Below, piece after piece: positions 1 to 9,903 of a stretch of DNA of 64,000 nt (the stretch's first letter is position 1; every line of letters begins with the position of its first letter). Source of the stretch: Nicotiana tabacum (Eukaryota; Streptophyta; Magnoliopsida; Solanales; Solanaceae); contig NC_134103.1 in assembly GCF_000715075.1 (NCBI RefSeq), positions 72,231,519-72,295,518 of the forward strand. Reading direction: 5' to 3'. Under the pieces are notes generated by a model. It saw only the letters and a program-made list of their open reading frames with translations. It was not told the origin of the DNA and searched no databases. Made by a program: the position numbers and the translations under genes.

Positions 1-833
1 TAGATTCGTAGATAGTATTCAATTGGTGATCAAGCAATTAAATAATTAAGCGCAAGATTGAATAAATAAACTAATATGATAAATCAAGAAGTCAAAATCA
101 ATATCCGAATAACAATAGTCATGAAAGAACCACAACCCTAGAACGTGAAGTTTAGCTCCACATAGACATGGTAGCCAAACAACAAATCATACAAAGAAAC
201 ATAAAAATTACTAAGTTTGGTGGGAGAAAGATGGAACTTGATGAATTCCGGCCTCCACAGCTTTGTCGTGGCTTTTTTCCCCCTTCCCAATATGTTCGAT
301 GACCTAAAAGAGGCGTTTTTAAGCTTATATATTGCGTCCAAAAGTCGTGGGCTAGAGTTCTCCTAACCCTAGTCCAAATCGGCTTCAGGGGTTGATGCTA
401 AGGTGGATGCGACGCATCCACCTCGTCCTCCATTTCTTAACTTTGCATGTGAGGGTGGACGCGATGCATCCACCTTCTCTTCTACTTCCCAGTTTTGCAT
501 GCGAGGGTGGACGCGACGCATCCACCCTTCTCTTCTACTTCCCAGTCTCGGATGCTATGGCGGACGCTATGGGCCGACTTCACTGCTAAGGGTGCACGAA
601 ATCTGATTTTTTTCTAGATTGGATGCGACGCATCCAACCCCTCTTCCTCTAGCTAGAGCACCTTTTCTTCATATTTTTGCACTCCAAACACCCTAATTCA
701 CCACACACAACTCAATTAGTCATAAAACCAATAATTAAACCATATTGGGCATTTTAAAGATCAAATAGCATCAAAAAGCGGTTAAAATATGGGTAAAGTA
801 ACATCAACACATATCGAAATATGCCAAACATCA
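1..833 (-). repeat. 3' LTR of element 1, partial
   Basis: This matches 4489-5320 almost base for base and ends at the same CATCA (TGATG on the minus strand) where similarity stops. The differences I see are one T in a T/C run near 275, C/T at about 465, G/A near 348 and A/G near 732. The rest of the LTR lies before the window. It carries the palindrome cluster at 402-637 and an AT-rich TATA-like stretch near 326-334 on the minus strand. Confidence 0.9.
402..637. repeat. Palindrome cluster in element 1 LTR (GGATGCGACGCATCC type)
   Basis: Four interrupted palindromes are spaced through about 235 bp: 402-422, 453-474, 505-527 and 619-637. The core is GGATGCG-A-CGCATCC, usually extended by GGT/ACC, so each could form a short stem or bind a symmetric dimer. 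The 5' LTR holds the same cluster at 4889-5124. Two units are embedded in a longer near-repeat that includes a CTTCTCTTCTACTTCCCAGT block. On the minus strand, the LTR's own direction, the cluster lies upstream of a TATA-like sequence at about 334-326. Confidence 0.85.
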
Positions 834-870
834 CTACCCCACACTTAAACCTTTGTTCGTCCTCGAACAA
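834..870 (-). promoter_or_regulatory. Polypurine tract and conserved GAGGAC box of element 1
   Basis: Directly next to the 3' LTR, the minus strand reads a GTGTGGGG purine tract. It is preceded by TTTAA and a TCGAGGACGAACAAAGG block. A similar GAGGACAAG block followed by a purine tract sits next to the 3' LTR of Athila-1 at 19858-19893. Priming of plus-strand DNA synthesis is the expected role of the tract. The role of the upstream box is unknown. Confidence 0.75.
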
Positions 871-2874
871 ACCATCATATAGTAGACGAAACAAAATTAA
901 GCTCTTATCATTCAAAGCACACTGCACCTATGACCATGGTTATTTGCAACAATTAGGCTCTAGAATATGCATCACATACACTTCCCTTTACTTATGCCAT
1001 TCTTTAAAAATATTCGAACAAAGACAACATGCTCACAATAATCCTAACCTCAAAAACCGACTCAATGTCACTATGCACTCATGGCTTGAACACCCAACAT
1101 CATAGAGAAGTCTAATAACGTTACCTATCCCTCGTGAAACCATGTGCCCTCACAACAAGAATAAGAGAGCGAGTTCAATCCACACATTCGAATCTCATGA
1201 TCAAATATATTTTAATGACTCACATATATCAAAGAAAATCGCTCACTCTCACAAAGAAGTCACATGCATGCAATTGGTACCATAGACTTGCCCTTAATGT
1301 AAATCTCTACTAATGTAAGCTCGCTCGATCTAAAATCAATTAGGACTTTTTTATGGTTGTAATGTGGGCTAAGGGACGGGTAGGATATATTTAAGGAATA
1401 GTGACTCACCCTCCTAAGCACTTTAATACATCACGAAATTACTTTAAGTGTATTTTCTTCAACACCACTTCAATTTCACAAACAATATCACCCCTAAAAA
1501 CAGTCCCTTTTTCTTTAAGCACTACTTTAGTTCATACCCACTAGCAAGAACAAGACAACAATTTATTCATTTCTATTTTTCCTTCTTTTTTTTTCTTTTC
1601 AAATTCCGCTAGTGGTGTAGTATTTTACAAAACAAGTGCACATTTCTTCCTTTCATTGGTTCCACTCAAAAGTCACCCCACACTTAGTCCCTTCTTACTT
1701 CTTTTAGCGCTCATCTAACAATTAAAGTGCTTTAAGTGGTGAAAGGATCAAAATAATGTCAATTAAGAATAAAAAGGGTATAGGCTTGTAATATGGGTAC
1801 CAAATAAAAGTCAATAGGCTCAAAATGGTTAACTAGAGATAAATTTTATTTGTGATAAGCAATAAGCTCAAAAAGATCAAAGAAAGCCTAAAATCATTTT
1901 TCAAACCGAGCATCACCTAAAATTTCGCTTCAACTCACATACCGGGCAAGTTCTAGACACAAGTACAATACATGGACAACACAAAACCTCACCACACATG
2001 GCACATGACTCACTAAAGACGATCACATTCCGACTCTCAAGCAATGCAAGTATTCACGGAGCCACGAGATATTAAGTATTAAACACAAGGTGAACATAAG
2101 TCATGTAAACGAGACATAGGCGCCACAAAACATGCTATCCAATTTAACAAGGCATCATCAATAAATTCAAATCATACAGAAGATACTACACATGTCAAAG
2201 CATAAATATGTTACTATCAAACAAGTCAAGGGCGCCTAGGTTCATCATTCTTGCTCCTTTTATTCCCTAAATTCCTAATCTACTCGGAAAGAAAAAAGCT
2301 ACCCGGTTCAAACTACATCCCATGAAAAAGAACCGAGGCACAAAGAAAAATCACAGGGGATTATTACTACCTAAGGAAAGCTAAAAGACATATTTTTGGA
2401 TTTTTGTTTAGACTTTAATCCCTCAAGAAAACTATCTAGGAGATCAATCGTCGGGAAAAGTCCAATTTTTCTACTTTTTTCGTTTTTTTTTCCACAAAAG
2501 CTACTACACTTAAGAATGAGTACTACAACTAAGCTAAAATAGCACAGAAACTCATCCAAACGATCTCCTCACCCCACACTTAAAATTTTGCAATGTCCTC
2601 AATGCACACTATAAATAATAAGAGGGTAAACGAGACTCCCTGGTAGGCCAAAGGCCGAAGCAATAGCGGCTCATGAGGTACTCAGACTTTTCCCAGGCAT
2701 CGTCCTTTGTGTGGGAACCCCACACTTAGTCCTCACCATCTAGCTCGCTTTTGCACTCTTCTAATGGCTTTGCTTCCTATGCTCATAATCCTACAAAACA
2801 AAAATAAATACTACAAAATAATAAAAATAAAATAAAATAAAATGTAAACAAAAATAAAAGAAAGCAGTAAAGCT
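871..2874 (-). other. Non-coding internal region of element 1
   Basis: This is about 2 kb of AT-rich sequence between the ORF and the polypurine tract. I find no long ORF in either direction and no RT, protease or integrase signature. It contains short AT-rich low-complexity tracts, such as A/T runs near 1585-1605 and 2820-2860. The length and emptiness fit a large non-autonomous derivative that kept signals and lost pol. Confidence 0.6.
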
Positions 2875-2920
2875 GGGTTGCCTCCCAACAAGCGCCTGAT
2901 TTAACGTAGCGGCACGACGT
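2875..2920 (-). other. Conserved post-pol motif, copy in element 1
   Basis: On the minus strand this reads ACGTCGTGCCGCTACG, then TTAA, then a CAGGCGCTTGTTGGGAGGC block. The same series occurs after pol in Athila-1 (15501-15543) and twice after pol in Athila-2 (52643-52687 and 52704-52750). Here the TAA inside the motif is also the stop codon of the coiled-coil ORF. The first part can fold as a short CGTCG/CGACG-type stem. Function unknown. Confidence 0.75.
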
Positions 2921-3761
2921 GAACCACTTTTTGCCTCCACCTCGCACTTATGAATTGAGCCCCTAACATGGCATCCAGTTTGCGGCTATGCTCCAGTGGT
3001 GGGGCTACAAAGATAACCAGGCCAAGTAATAAATTTTTCACTCTACACTTCTCGGCCTTTAGATGAGGAATGTAATTTTTGCTTTTTGGCACAACAAATT
3101 CAAAAATATAGGCACTCTCATCCTCACCCTTTGACCCCCTCATTGGCTCAGATGGCTCGATTGCTATCTTACTATCTAAACACAATGTGAAAAAATGATT
3201 GGAATGAGGTCTAATACGCCTTAACTCATGAATTGTACTACTATTTACATCCCCATATATACACACACTCAAGTCTCCCAAAGTAATGTTATCTATTCCC
3301 TCATATGACTCTAGAGCATTCTTCTCAACATTGGATTCCTCAAGAAAAACATGGTCTAATGATTGGTATTCTCGTTTTAGCTTCTCAATTTGGTCTAGAA
3401 GATTTTTTTCAGCTTCACACAACTCATCATTAAATTGTTGGCCATTACACGCATCAACCTTTTCATTCAAATTTGCATCCAAGTTATGCACAGCCAAGCC
3501 AAAATTATCAATTTTATGTGCAAGATCATCTCTCTCCTTAGACCAATCATTCACCAACGTTGTCAGAAGACAACGTCATTCCGCATATTCCCTTAATTGA
3601 GAATATTCATCCCAATACCAACCCTTACTCCCATATTCAAATTCAGCTTTCCAAGAGTTCAGGTCATGACAAGCCCAAAATGACGGGCCATATAAGTCTT
3701 CCGTCAACCAAGAGTCTTCATCAATAGCCTTACCTCTATATATTTCATCCCCAGATGTCAT
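2901..3761 (-). pseudogene. Coiled-coil ORF of element 1, one in-frame stop
   Basis: One reading frame runs from an ATG at 3761 to a TAA at 2901, about 286 codons, interrupted by a single TGA near 3576. A CGA to TGA change would explain it. The first 60 residues are acidic and rich in Trp and Tyr. Residues of about 65 to 130 are rich in Glu, Lys, Leu and Asp in a heptad-like pattern, suggesting a coiled coil. The C-terminus is basic (ending VVPLR). I recognise no enzyme motif, zinc knuckle or membrane segment, so the function is unknown. A structural, Gag-like role in a parasitic element is one guess. It is the only coding sequence of the element and lies just after the primer-binding site, where gag would be. 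Because the element is young, a stop-free sibling may exist elsewhere. Confidence 0.6.
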
Positions 3762-3895
3762 GGTGAAAGAACTAGAAACACACTAAGAGAAAAATCAAAT
3801 AGTTATAAAAATAAAATATTTACAAAAAGAGAAGAAAAAAAAACTTGTAAAGATAAAAGTAAAAGCCTAATGTAGAAAAATAGTTAATTTCTAAG

Positions 3896-3913
3896 TCCCC
3901 GGTAACGGCGCCA
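3896..3913 (-). promoter_or_regulatory. Primer-binding site of element 1
   Basis: The minus strand reads TGGCGCCGTTACCGGGGA six bases after the 5' LTR end. This form is typical of Athila/Tat-group plant gypsy elements. Athila-1 (9789-9806) and Athila-2 (58463-58480) have close variants, so the three probably use the same kind of tRNA primer. I do not assign the tRNA. Confidence 0.75.
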
Positions 3914-3919
3914 AAAACT

Positions 3920-5320
3920 TGTTGCGACCAAACACACTCACGCAAGTATACGCGGTCGTCAAGTAATAAAGTGACTAAAAGTCGGATGTCGAACCCACGA
4001 GGACTTATGATTAACTATTAACTAAATTAGACTATCCCAATTATCTAAACAAGAATTAAATCTAAAAATATTTTATTCTAAACTAATTAAATAAGAAAAA
4101 TATAAATAATAAACTTTGAACAGAGAAAGAGCAGATTTTAATGATATCAATGTAATGAAAATGATCTAGGGTTATGGGCTATCTAACAATCCTATTGTAT
4201 TCTTCAATTGAATTGACCGACTAATTTATCTAGCTTATTGGTTGACAGGGTTAATGCTCATAAGAATCTGTCGAGTTCTTACTCGCCTATTCAAGCTAAC
4301 CTAATGCCTATATGTCTATGGAGTTAGAATCAACAAGAACACATTTATAATTCCTGTAAATCAACCAAGCAAGGCAATTAGGTATATGTCTATCCTAACT
4401 ACGAATCCGTTCCCCGATGCCCGAGTTCAAGAACTTGCCCTACTCAAACCTATATGCAATATAGAATTCCCACTTTCGAGTTCAATTCTAGATTCGTAGA
4501 TAGTATTCAATTGGTGATCAAGCAATTAAATAATTAAGCGCAAGATTGAATAAATAAACTAATATGATAAATCAAGAAGTCAAAATCAATATCCGAATAA
4601 CAATAGTCATGAAAGAACCACAACCCTAGAACGTGAAGTTTAGCTCCACATAGACATGGTAGCCAAACAACAAATCATACAAAGAAACATAAAAATTACT
4701 AAGTTTGGTGGGAGAAAGATGGAACTTGATGAATTCCGGCCTCCACAGCTTTGTCGTGGCTTTTTCCCCCTTCCCAATATGTTCGATGACCTAAAAGAGG
4801 CGTTTTTAAGCTTATATATTGCGTCCAAAAGTCATGGGCTAGAGTTCTCCTAACCCTAGTCCAAATCGGCTTCAGGGGTTGATGCTAAGGTGGATGCGAC
4901 GCATCCACCTCGTCCTCCATTTCTTAACTTTGCATGTGAGGGTGGACGCGACGCATCCACCTTCTCTTCTACTTCCCAGTTTTGCATGCGAGGGTGGACG
5001 CGACGCATCCACCCTTCTCTTCTACTTCCCAGTCTCGGATGCTATGGCGGACGCTATGGGCCGACTTCACTGCTAAGGGTGCACGAAATCTGATTTTTTT
5101 CTAGATTGGATGCGACGCATCCAACCCCTCTTCCTCTAGCTAGAGCACCTTTTCTTCATATTTTTGCACTCCAAACACCCTAATTCACCACACACAACTC
5201 AATTAGTCATAAAACCAATAATTAAACCATGTTGGGCATTTTAAAGATCAAATAGCATCAAAAAGCGGTTAAAATATGGGTAAAGTAACATCAACACATA
5301 TCGAAATATGCCAAACATCA
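3920..5320 (-). repeat. 5' LTR of element 1, complete (1401 bp)
   Basis: The boundaries are TG at one end (TGTTGCGACC on the plus strand at 3920) and CA at the other (CATCA at 5320), followed immediately by Tat gag coding sequence. The primer site lies six bases outside. It contains the palindrome cluster at 4889-5124. Its length is normal for plant gypsy LTRs. Confidence 0.88.
4889..5124. repeat. Palindrome cluster in the 5' LTR of element 1
   Basis: This is the second copy of the four-unit GGATGCGACGCATCC cluster, about 4.49 kb from the first. The only unit difference I see is one C where the other LTR has T, which makes this unit the more symmetric. The cluster precedes the AT-rich TATA-like stretch near 4813-4821 in minus-strand reading. 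Confidence 0.85.
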
Positions 5321-6440
5321 GCGCGGCTCCGAAGCCGATCCCTAAGAAATTCCGCATGCCCGAGATTGCTAAGTATAACGGAACGACCGACCCAAATAAG
5401 CATGCAACTTCTTACACATGTGCCATCAAAGGGAATGACTTGGAGGATGATGAGATCGAGTCTGTCCTATTGAAGTTCGGAGAGACCCTGTCAAAAGGGG
5501 CTATGATATGGCATCACAACTTACCTCCTAATTCTATTGATTCATTTCCTATGCTTGCAGATTCTTTCATAAAAGCACACGCCGGAGCCATCAAGGTCGA
5601 AACCAGGAAACCAGACCTTTTCAAAGTAAAACAGAAGGATAACGAGATGCTCATAGAGTTTATGTCTTGGTTTCAAATGGAACGAATAAACCTGCCACCT
5701 GTCGCTGATGATTGGGCCGTTCATGCTTTCACCCAAGGTATCAATGTTTGAAGATCAGTGGCTTCACATCAGTTGAAACAAAACCTGATAGAATATCCGG
5801 CTGTTACTTGGGCCGACGTGCATAATCGGTATCAATCGAAGATCAGAGTGGAAGAGGATCAACTCGAGGCCCCTTCGGAGTTTGTTTATACCGTCAGAAA
5901 TATCGAAAAAGTCAAGAGAGACATCGATCGTGAACCGAGACCAAACAGGGATCCGTACCAGCCGTATAATGGAGACCGAAAAAGCAGTGGGTCCGGGCGG
6001 AACTCTATAAGAAACAAAAGGATAAGTGATCGAGGTTAGAACAACCGGGGACTCATGAGCAAAAACAGCTTCGACAGGCCCATCGGGCCTAAAGAAGCAC
6101 CGAGGTTATCGGAATACAACTTTAATGTCGATGCTGCCGCCATTGTATCAGCTATCGGATGCATCAAAGATACCAAATGGCCTCGACCTCTACAATCCGA
6201 TCCAACCCAAAGGGATCCTAACCAGATGTGTAAATATCACGGCACTCACGGCCACAAAATGGAGGATTGCCGACAGTTGAGAGAGGAAGTAGCCGACTAT
6301 TCAACAATGGGCATCTTCGAGAATTCCTGAGCGACCGAGGCAAGAATCATTTCAGGAATAGGGATTCTAACAAACAAACCGAACAAGAAGAACCTCAATA
6401 TGTCATTAATATGATCATTAGTGGGGTCGATGTCCCTTAG
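5321..6440 (+). pseudogene. Tat gag, 5'-truncated
   Basis: One frame encodes a retrotransposon Gag core, with stops at about 5749, 6037 and 6328. It carries a zinc-knuckle-like CKYHGTHGHKMEDC at about 6230-6272, then shifts frame and continues to about 6440. The start is missing because element 1 inserted at 5320; the ATG at 5308 belongs to that LTR and is not the native start. Gag would form the virus-like particle and bind RNA. The knuckle is the C-x3-H variant usual for Tat elements. Fragmented, not functional. Confidence 0.75.
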
Positions 6441-6500
6441 GAGCCGATGTTGAAATGCACCAAAGTGTCCATCACAAGGGAGAAATGAACTCGAGATTAC

Positions 6501-7040
6501 ATGCCGGATGGAACCTTGTCTTTCAATGACAAGGACGCGGAAGGGATCGTGCAGCCCCACAATGATGCACTGGTAATATCTGTACTCGTAAATAAAATTC
6601 AGGTTAAACGTGTATTAATTGATCTAGGTCGCTCGGCTAACATCATCCGATTGAGGGTCGTGGAGCAGCTCGGTCTACAAGATCAAATCGTGCCTGCAGT
6701 CCGAGTTCTAAACAGATTCAACATGGCATGTGAAACCGCTAAAGTTGAGATAACGTTACCGGTGAACACCGCAGGGACCATCTAGGAAGCTAAGTTTTAT
6801 GTGATCGAAGGAGACATGAGGTACAACGCTTTGCTTAGTAGGCCATGGATCCACAACATGAGGGTAGTACCCTCAACTCTGCACCAAGTGTTAAAATTCC
6901 TAACACCAGGCGAAATTAAAACAATCTTCGAAGAACAACCAACCGCAAAGGAGATATTTGCGGTCGAAGAGGCGATTCCGATATCTGCACTTGCAACGAC
7001 AAAGGAGTCGAGTTCGGTCACAAAGCCAGAAACTAAATAG
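6501..7040 (+). pseudogene. Tat aspartic protease region
   Basis: One frame with a TAG at about 6783 contains the retropepsin signature region at about 6615-6650. The usual D-[PST]-G-S is here DLGR, so the active-site loop is altered. Downstream the sequence has the [19 protein letters not shown] segment typical of plant gypsy elements, ahead of RT. The protease would mature Gag-Pol. The stop and the loop change argue against activity. Confidence 0.7.
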
Positions 7041-7162
7041 CAAATACCGACACCAGCTCCGACCTAACCGGAGAAACAGGGGACTGATGAAGACGATTAT
7101 TATGATTACGGGGTACCCAGGTCCTTTATAGCCCCCGATGATTCCGACGCCATAAATCAACG

Positions 7163-8240
7163 ATGGAGGAGCTGGAACAGGTCATATTGGTCGAGCACCT
7201 ACCCGATCGAAAGGTATACCTGGGCACGGGGTTAAATCCGGAGCTCAGGAAAAAACTCATTCAGTTTCTTATAGCTAACATAGATTGTTTCGCTTGGTCC
7301 CACCTTGACATAACAGGGATCCCGCCAGATATAACCACTCGTAGATAAGCCTGGACCTGAAATCCCATCCGGTAAAGCAGAAGAGGAGACCCAGTCTGAG
7401 ATCAAACATGCTTTCATCAAGGACGAGGTATCTAAACTCCTTAAAATAGGTTCCATTCGGGAGGTTAAATACCCGTATTGGTTAGCGAACGTAGTGGTAG
7501 TCCCTAAAAAAGAGGAATAAATTAAGAATGTGTGTAGATTATAAGGATGTGAATAAGGCATGTCCCAAGGACTCTTTCCCTTTGCCTAACATCGATCGCA
7601 TGATCGACGCCACGGCCGACCACGAGATCCTCAGTTTTCTCGATGCCTACTCCGGGTACAACCAAATACGGATGAACCCGGGTGACCAAAAAAAAACCTC
7701 CTTCATCACTAAATACGACACCCACTGCTATAACGTGATGCCATTCGGGTTAAAAAATGTCGGTGCCACTTACCAACGCCTAGTAAATCAGATGTTCGTA
7801 AAATAAATAGAAAAATCAATGGAGGTTTGTATTGATGATATGTTGGTTAAGTCCCTGCGAGCAGAAGACCATTTGAAACATTTGCAGGAAACCTTCAGCA
7901 TATCGAAGATATACAATATGAAGCTGAACCCGGAGAAATGTGCGTTTGGAGTTGGGTCAGGTAAATTCCTCGAATTCATGGTATCCAACCAGGGAATCGA
8001 GATCAACCCCGACAAGATCAAAGCAATCGAAGATATCACGGTTGTGGACAACGTGAAGGCCGTGCAAAGATTAACCGGGCGCATAGCCGCCCTTGGGCGA
8101 TTCATCTCGAGGTCCTCCGACAAGAGCCACCGGTTCTTCACACTATTGAAGACGAAGAATAACTTCTCATGGACCCCAGAGTGCCAACGAGCCTTGGAGG
8201 AACTCTAGCGGCATCTATCGAGCCCACCGCTTCTTCACAC
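7163..8240 (+). pseudogene. Tat reverse transcriptase, cut by Athila-1
   Basis: This covers the RT palm and fingers: a DYKDVNKACPKDSFPLP block near 7540, LDAYSGYNQI near 7640, MPFGLKN near 7740 and the catalytic CIDDMLV near 7830 (usual YVDDMLV; the two Asp are kept). At least one frameshift lies at 7345-7528 and a TAA at 7804. The protein breaks at the insertion of Athila-1 and resumes at 20951, with roughly the join region lost. Confidence 0.8.
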
Positions 8241-8429
8241 TGATAAGTGGGGATTTTGACTATTTATTAGCGCCTTTTAGCTTTCGTTTTAGTCCAAAAA
8301 TTGTGTTCCCAAAAACTAATAAAATGTGCTTAATTGCAGGAATATTGGAAGATGAACTCCCGATATGAAATCCAACTCAAGAAGGAGTAATCTAAACTTA
8401 AAGACACAAAAGGCACATAAACTTAGAAG

Positions 8430-8800
8430 TGTAGACCGCAGAATTTCATCTGCGGCCGCATGTTATAAAGGAAATTCCATGAGAGATTGGTGCAAAGTGC
8501 GGTTCGCACATGAAATGTGCGGCCGCAAAAGCTGAGCCAGAAGAAAAGTTTAGAGAAGATGCATTCCAAGTCTCCCAGAAGTGCGGACCACACAACAATT
8601 GTGTGGCCGCAGAAAAAGAGCTATGCAGCCGTAGATACAACTGTGCGGACCGTAGAAGAGCAAGGTGCGGCTGCAGTTACAATTGTGCGGACCGAAGAAG
8701 GATTGCATTGCGGCCGCGGTTCAGAATTATGCGGCCGCAGTGTCCAATCCTGTCAAGCAGAAGAAAAGTGCGAACCGTACATGGAATTGTGCGGCCGTAG
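8430..8800. repeat. GCGGCCGCA/GCGGACCGCA palindrome cluster in Athila-1 5' LTR
   Basis: About a dozen units of TGCGGCCGCA or its odd-length relative TGCGG(A/T)CCGCA, many slightly mutated, occur at irregular 20-40 bp spacing, often with AATT or ACAATTGT between them. The cluster ends about 40 bp before a TATA box (8842). The 3' LTR has the same cluster at about 20088-20440 but fewer units, and an internal copy lies at 15672-15945. Some units are NotI-like perfect palindromes. Confidence 0.85.
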
Positions 8801-8840
8801 AACCTCCGAAAGGGCATTTTTTTCCCGAAATATCCAGCCA

Positions 8841-8851
8841 TGTATAAATAG
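8841..8851 (+). promoter_or_regulatory. Putative LTR TATA box, Athila-1
   Basis: TGTATAAATAG follows the palindrome cluster and an AAGGGCATTTTT phrase. The equivalent sequence in the 3' LTR is at 20479-20488. The arrangement of cluster, AGGGCATTT and TATAAATAG is repeated inside the element at 15880-15988. The start of transcription is inferred, not observed. Confidence 0.6.
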
Positions 8852-9788
8852 ACAAGTTTCATATTTTTAGGTCAACTTTTGACATCAGCTACTACAGTAG
8901 TCGTTTCCTTTTACTCTTTTTAGTAGTTTATCATATTTTGAGCTATTTGAACATAGATTTTATCATTTTAATTAGCAATATGAGTTTAATTATCATTTCT
9001 TTTTCTTTTTCTTCCATTTCAAGCATGGGTAGCTAGATTTTCACTAGGGTTGTCACTAGGGTTGTGACCCAACCCTAGTGTGTAAACTTAATGGGTGTTT
9101 AATTTAATGCTTGTTTATGATTGGGTGCTTATTATTTATCCTTGTTCTTGCTTTTAATTTTGGAATTAATGGTTGCAAACATTAGTTCATGCCTATTTAA
9201 CTTGGTCTCTACTTGAGAAAGAGAGACTTAGTATAGGACAACTTGGCTAACAAAAAATTGGGTTAATCGAGAGACTGACAATCCCAATTAAAGGGTGTAA
9301 CCTAGAGATAGTAACAACCCTACTTGAGCTTTTTGTCAACCGTTTTGTTCAATACCTATTTGGACTTGAGAAAGCCAAATTGGGCAAAATCATTCTCTGA
9401 CCGAGAGGTATTGAGTGGGTAATTGACTGTTGATAGCTATAATACACCCCGATCAATAAATCAAGCATTAAGATTTATATCCCATTAGGAAAACACCTAG
9501 GTGATGGTTATAGTCCTAGGCTTTTTATAACATTTCAAAAACAACAAAAATAATTTCCCAGTTTTATTTCTTAAATTGCAATCGTAGTTTAATTTAGACT
9601 TTAAAACAATCCAATTTTGTGGAAGTGCAAATTTAGATATACAAACTCACGCGCTACGATATATACTACTAACTCCCATACATATAGCTCCCTGCGAAAT
9701 TCGACCCTGACTCTTGTTGTGTATTATTATTGCATCGACCGTTTTCATAACCTCGAATTGAGGTGTGAACTTGGACGAGATCAATTTT

Positions 9789-9806
9789 TGGCACTGTTGC
9801 CGGGGA
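9789..9806 (+). promoter_or_regulatory. Primer-binding site, Athila-1
   Basis: TGGCACTGTTGCCGGGGA lies five bases after the 5' LTR. It is the Athila/Tat form of primer site, with one base changed from the commoner TGGCGC version, and matches the sites of element 1 and Athila-2. Confidence 0.75.
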
Positions 9807-9903
9807 GCTAAAAAACAGTGTTAGCTATATATTTAGGTGTGTTTTTGAAATATCTTCTTTTACTTCCTTGTTACTAACGTGTTGAGAAATTGTAGGTGCA
9901 ATT

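Larger units (their letters stand above)
1..5320 (-). mobile_element. Non-autonomous LTR retrotransposon (element 1), 3' LTR cut by window edge
   Basis: Two direct copies of the same sequence, 1-833 and 4489-5320, bracket an internal region of about 3.1 kb. Read on the minus strand the order is 5' LTR (3920-5320), primer-binding site (3896-3913), one ORF (3761-2901), a conserved post-pol-like motif (2920-2875), a long non-coding stretch, a polypurine tract at about 834-846 and the 3' LTR. The LTR starts TGATG and ends CAACA. No protease, RT or integrase is present, so movement would need proteins from another element; the primer site, purine tract and motif resemble Athila/Tat elements. The copies differ at about four sites in 833 bp (three transitions, one single-base indel), so the insertion is recent. 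It sits in the gag of the Tat element. A target duplication cannot be checked because the other end is outside the window. Confidence 0.85.
8241..9783 (+). repeat. 5' LTR of Athila-1
   Basis: It starts TGATAAGTGG and ends GATCA, five bases before the primer site. Within it are a palindrome cluster (about 8430-8800), a TATA box at 8842-8849 and, further on, a region with a duplicated CACTAGGGTTGT phrase near 9045-9065. The 3' LTR (19894-20950) aligns to about 8241-9325 of it. Confidence 0.88.

Noticed and set aside
392..606. Small ORFs in the element 1 LTR (also 4879-5093) and 821-1105
   Set aside because: They lie in the LTR or in the purine-tract region, on the strand opposite to the element, and follow the palindrome repeats. 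No domain.
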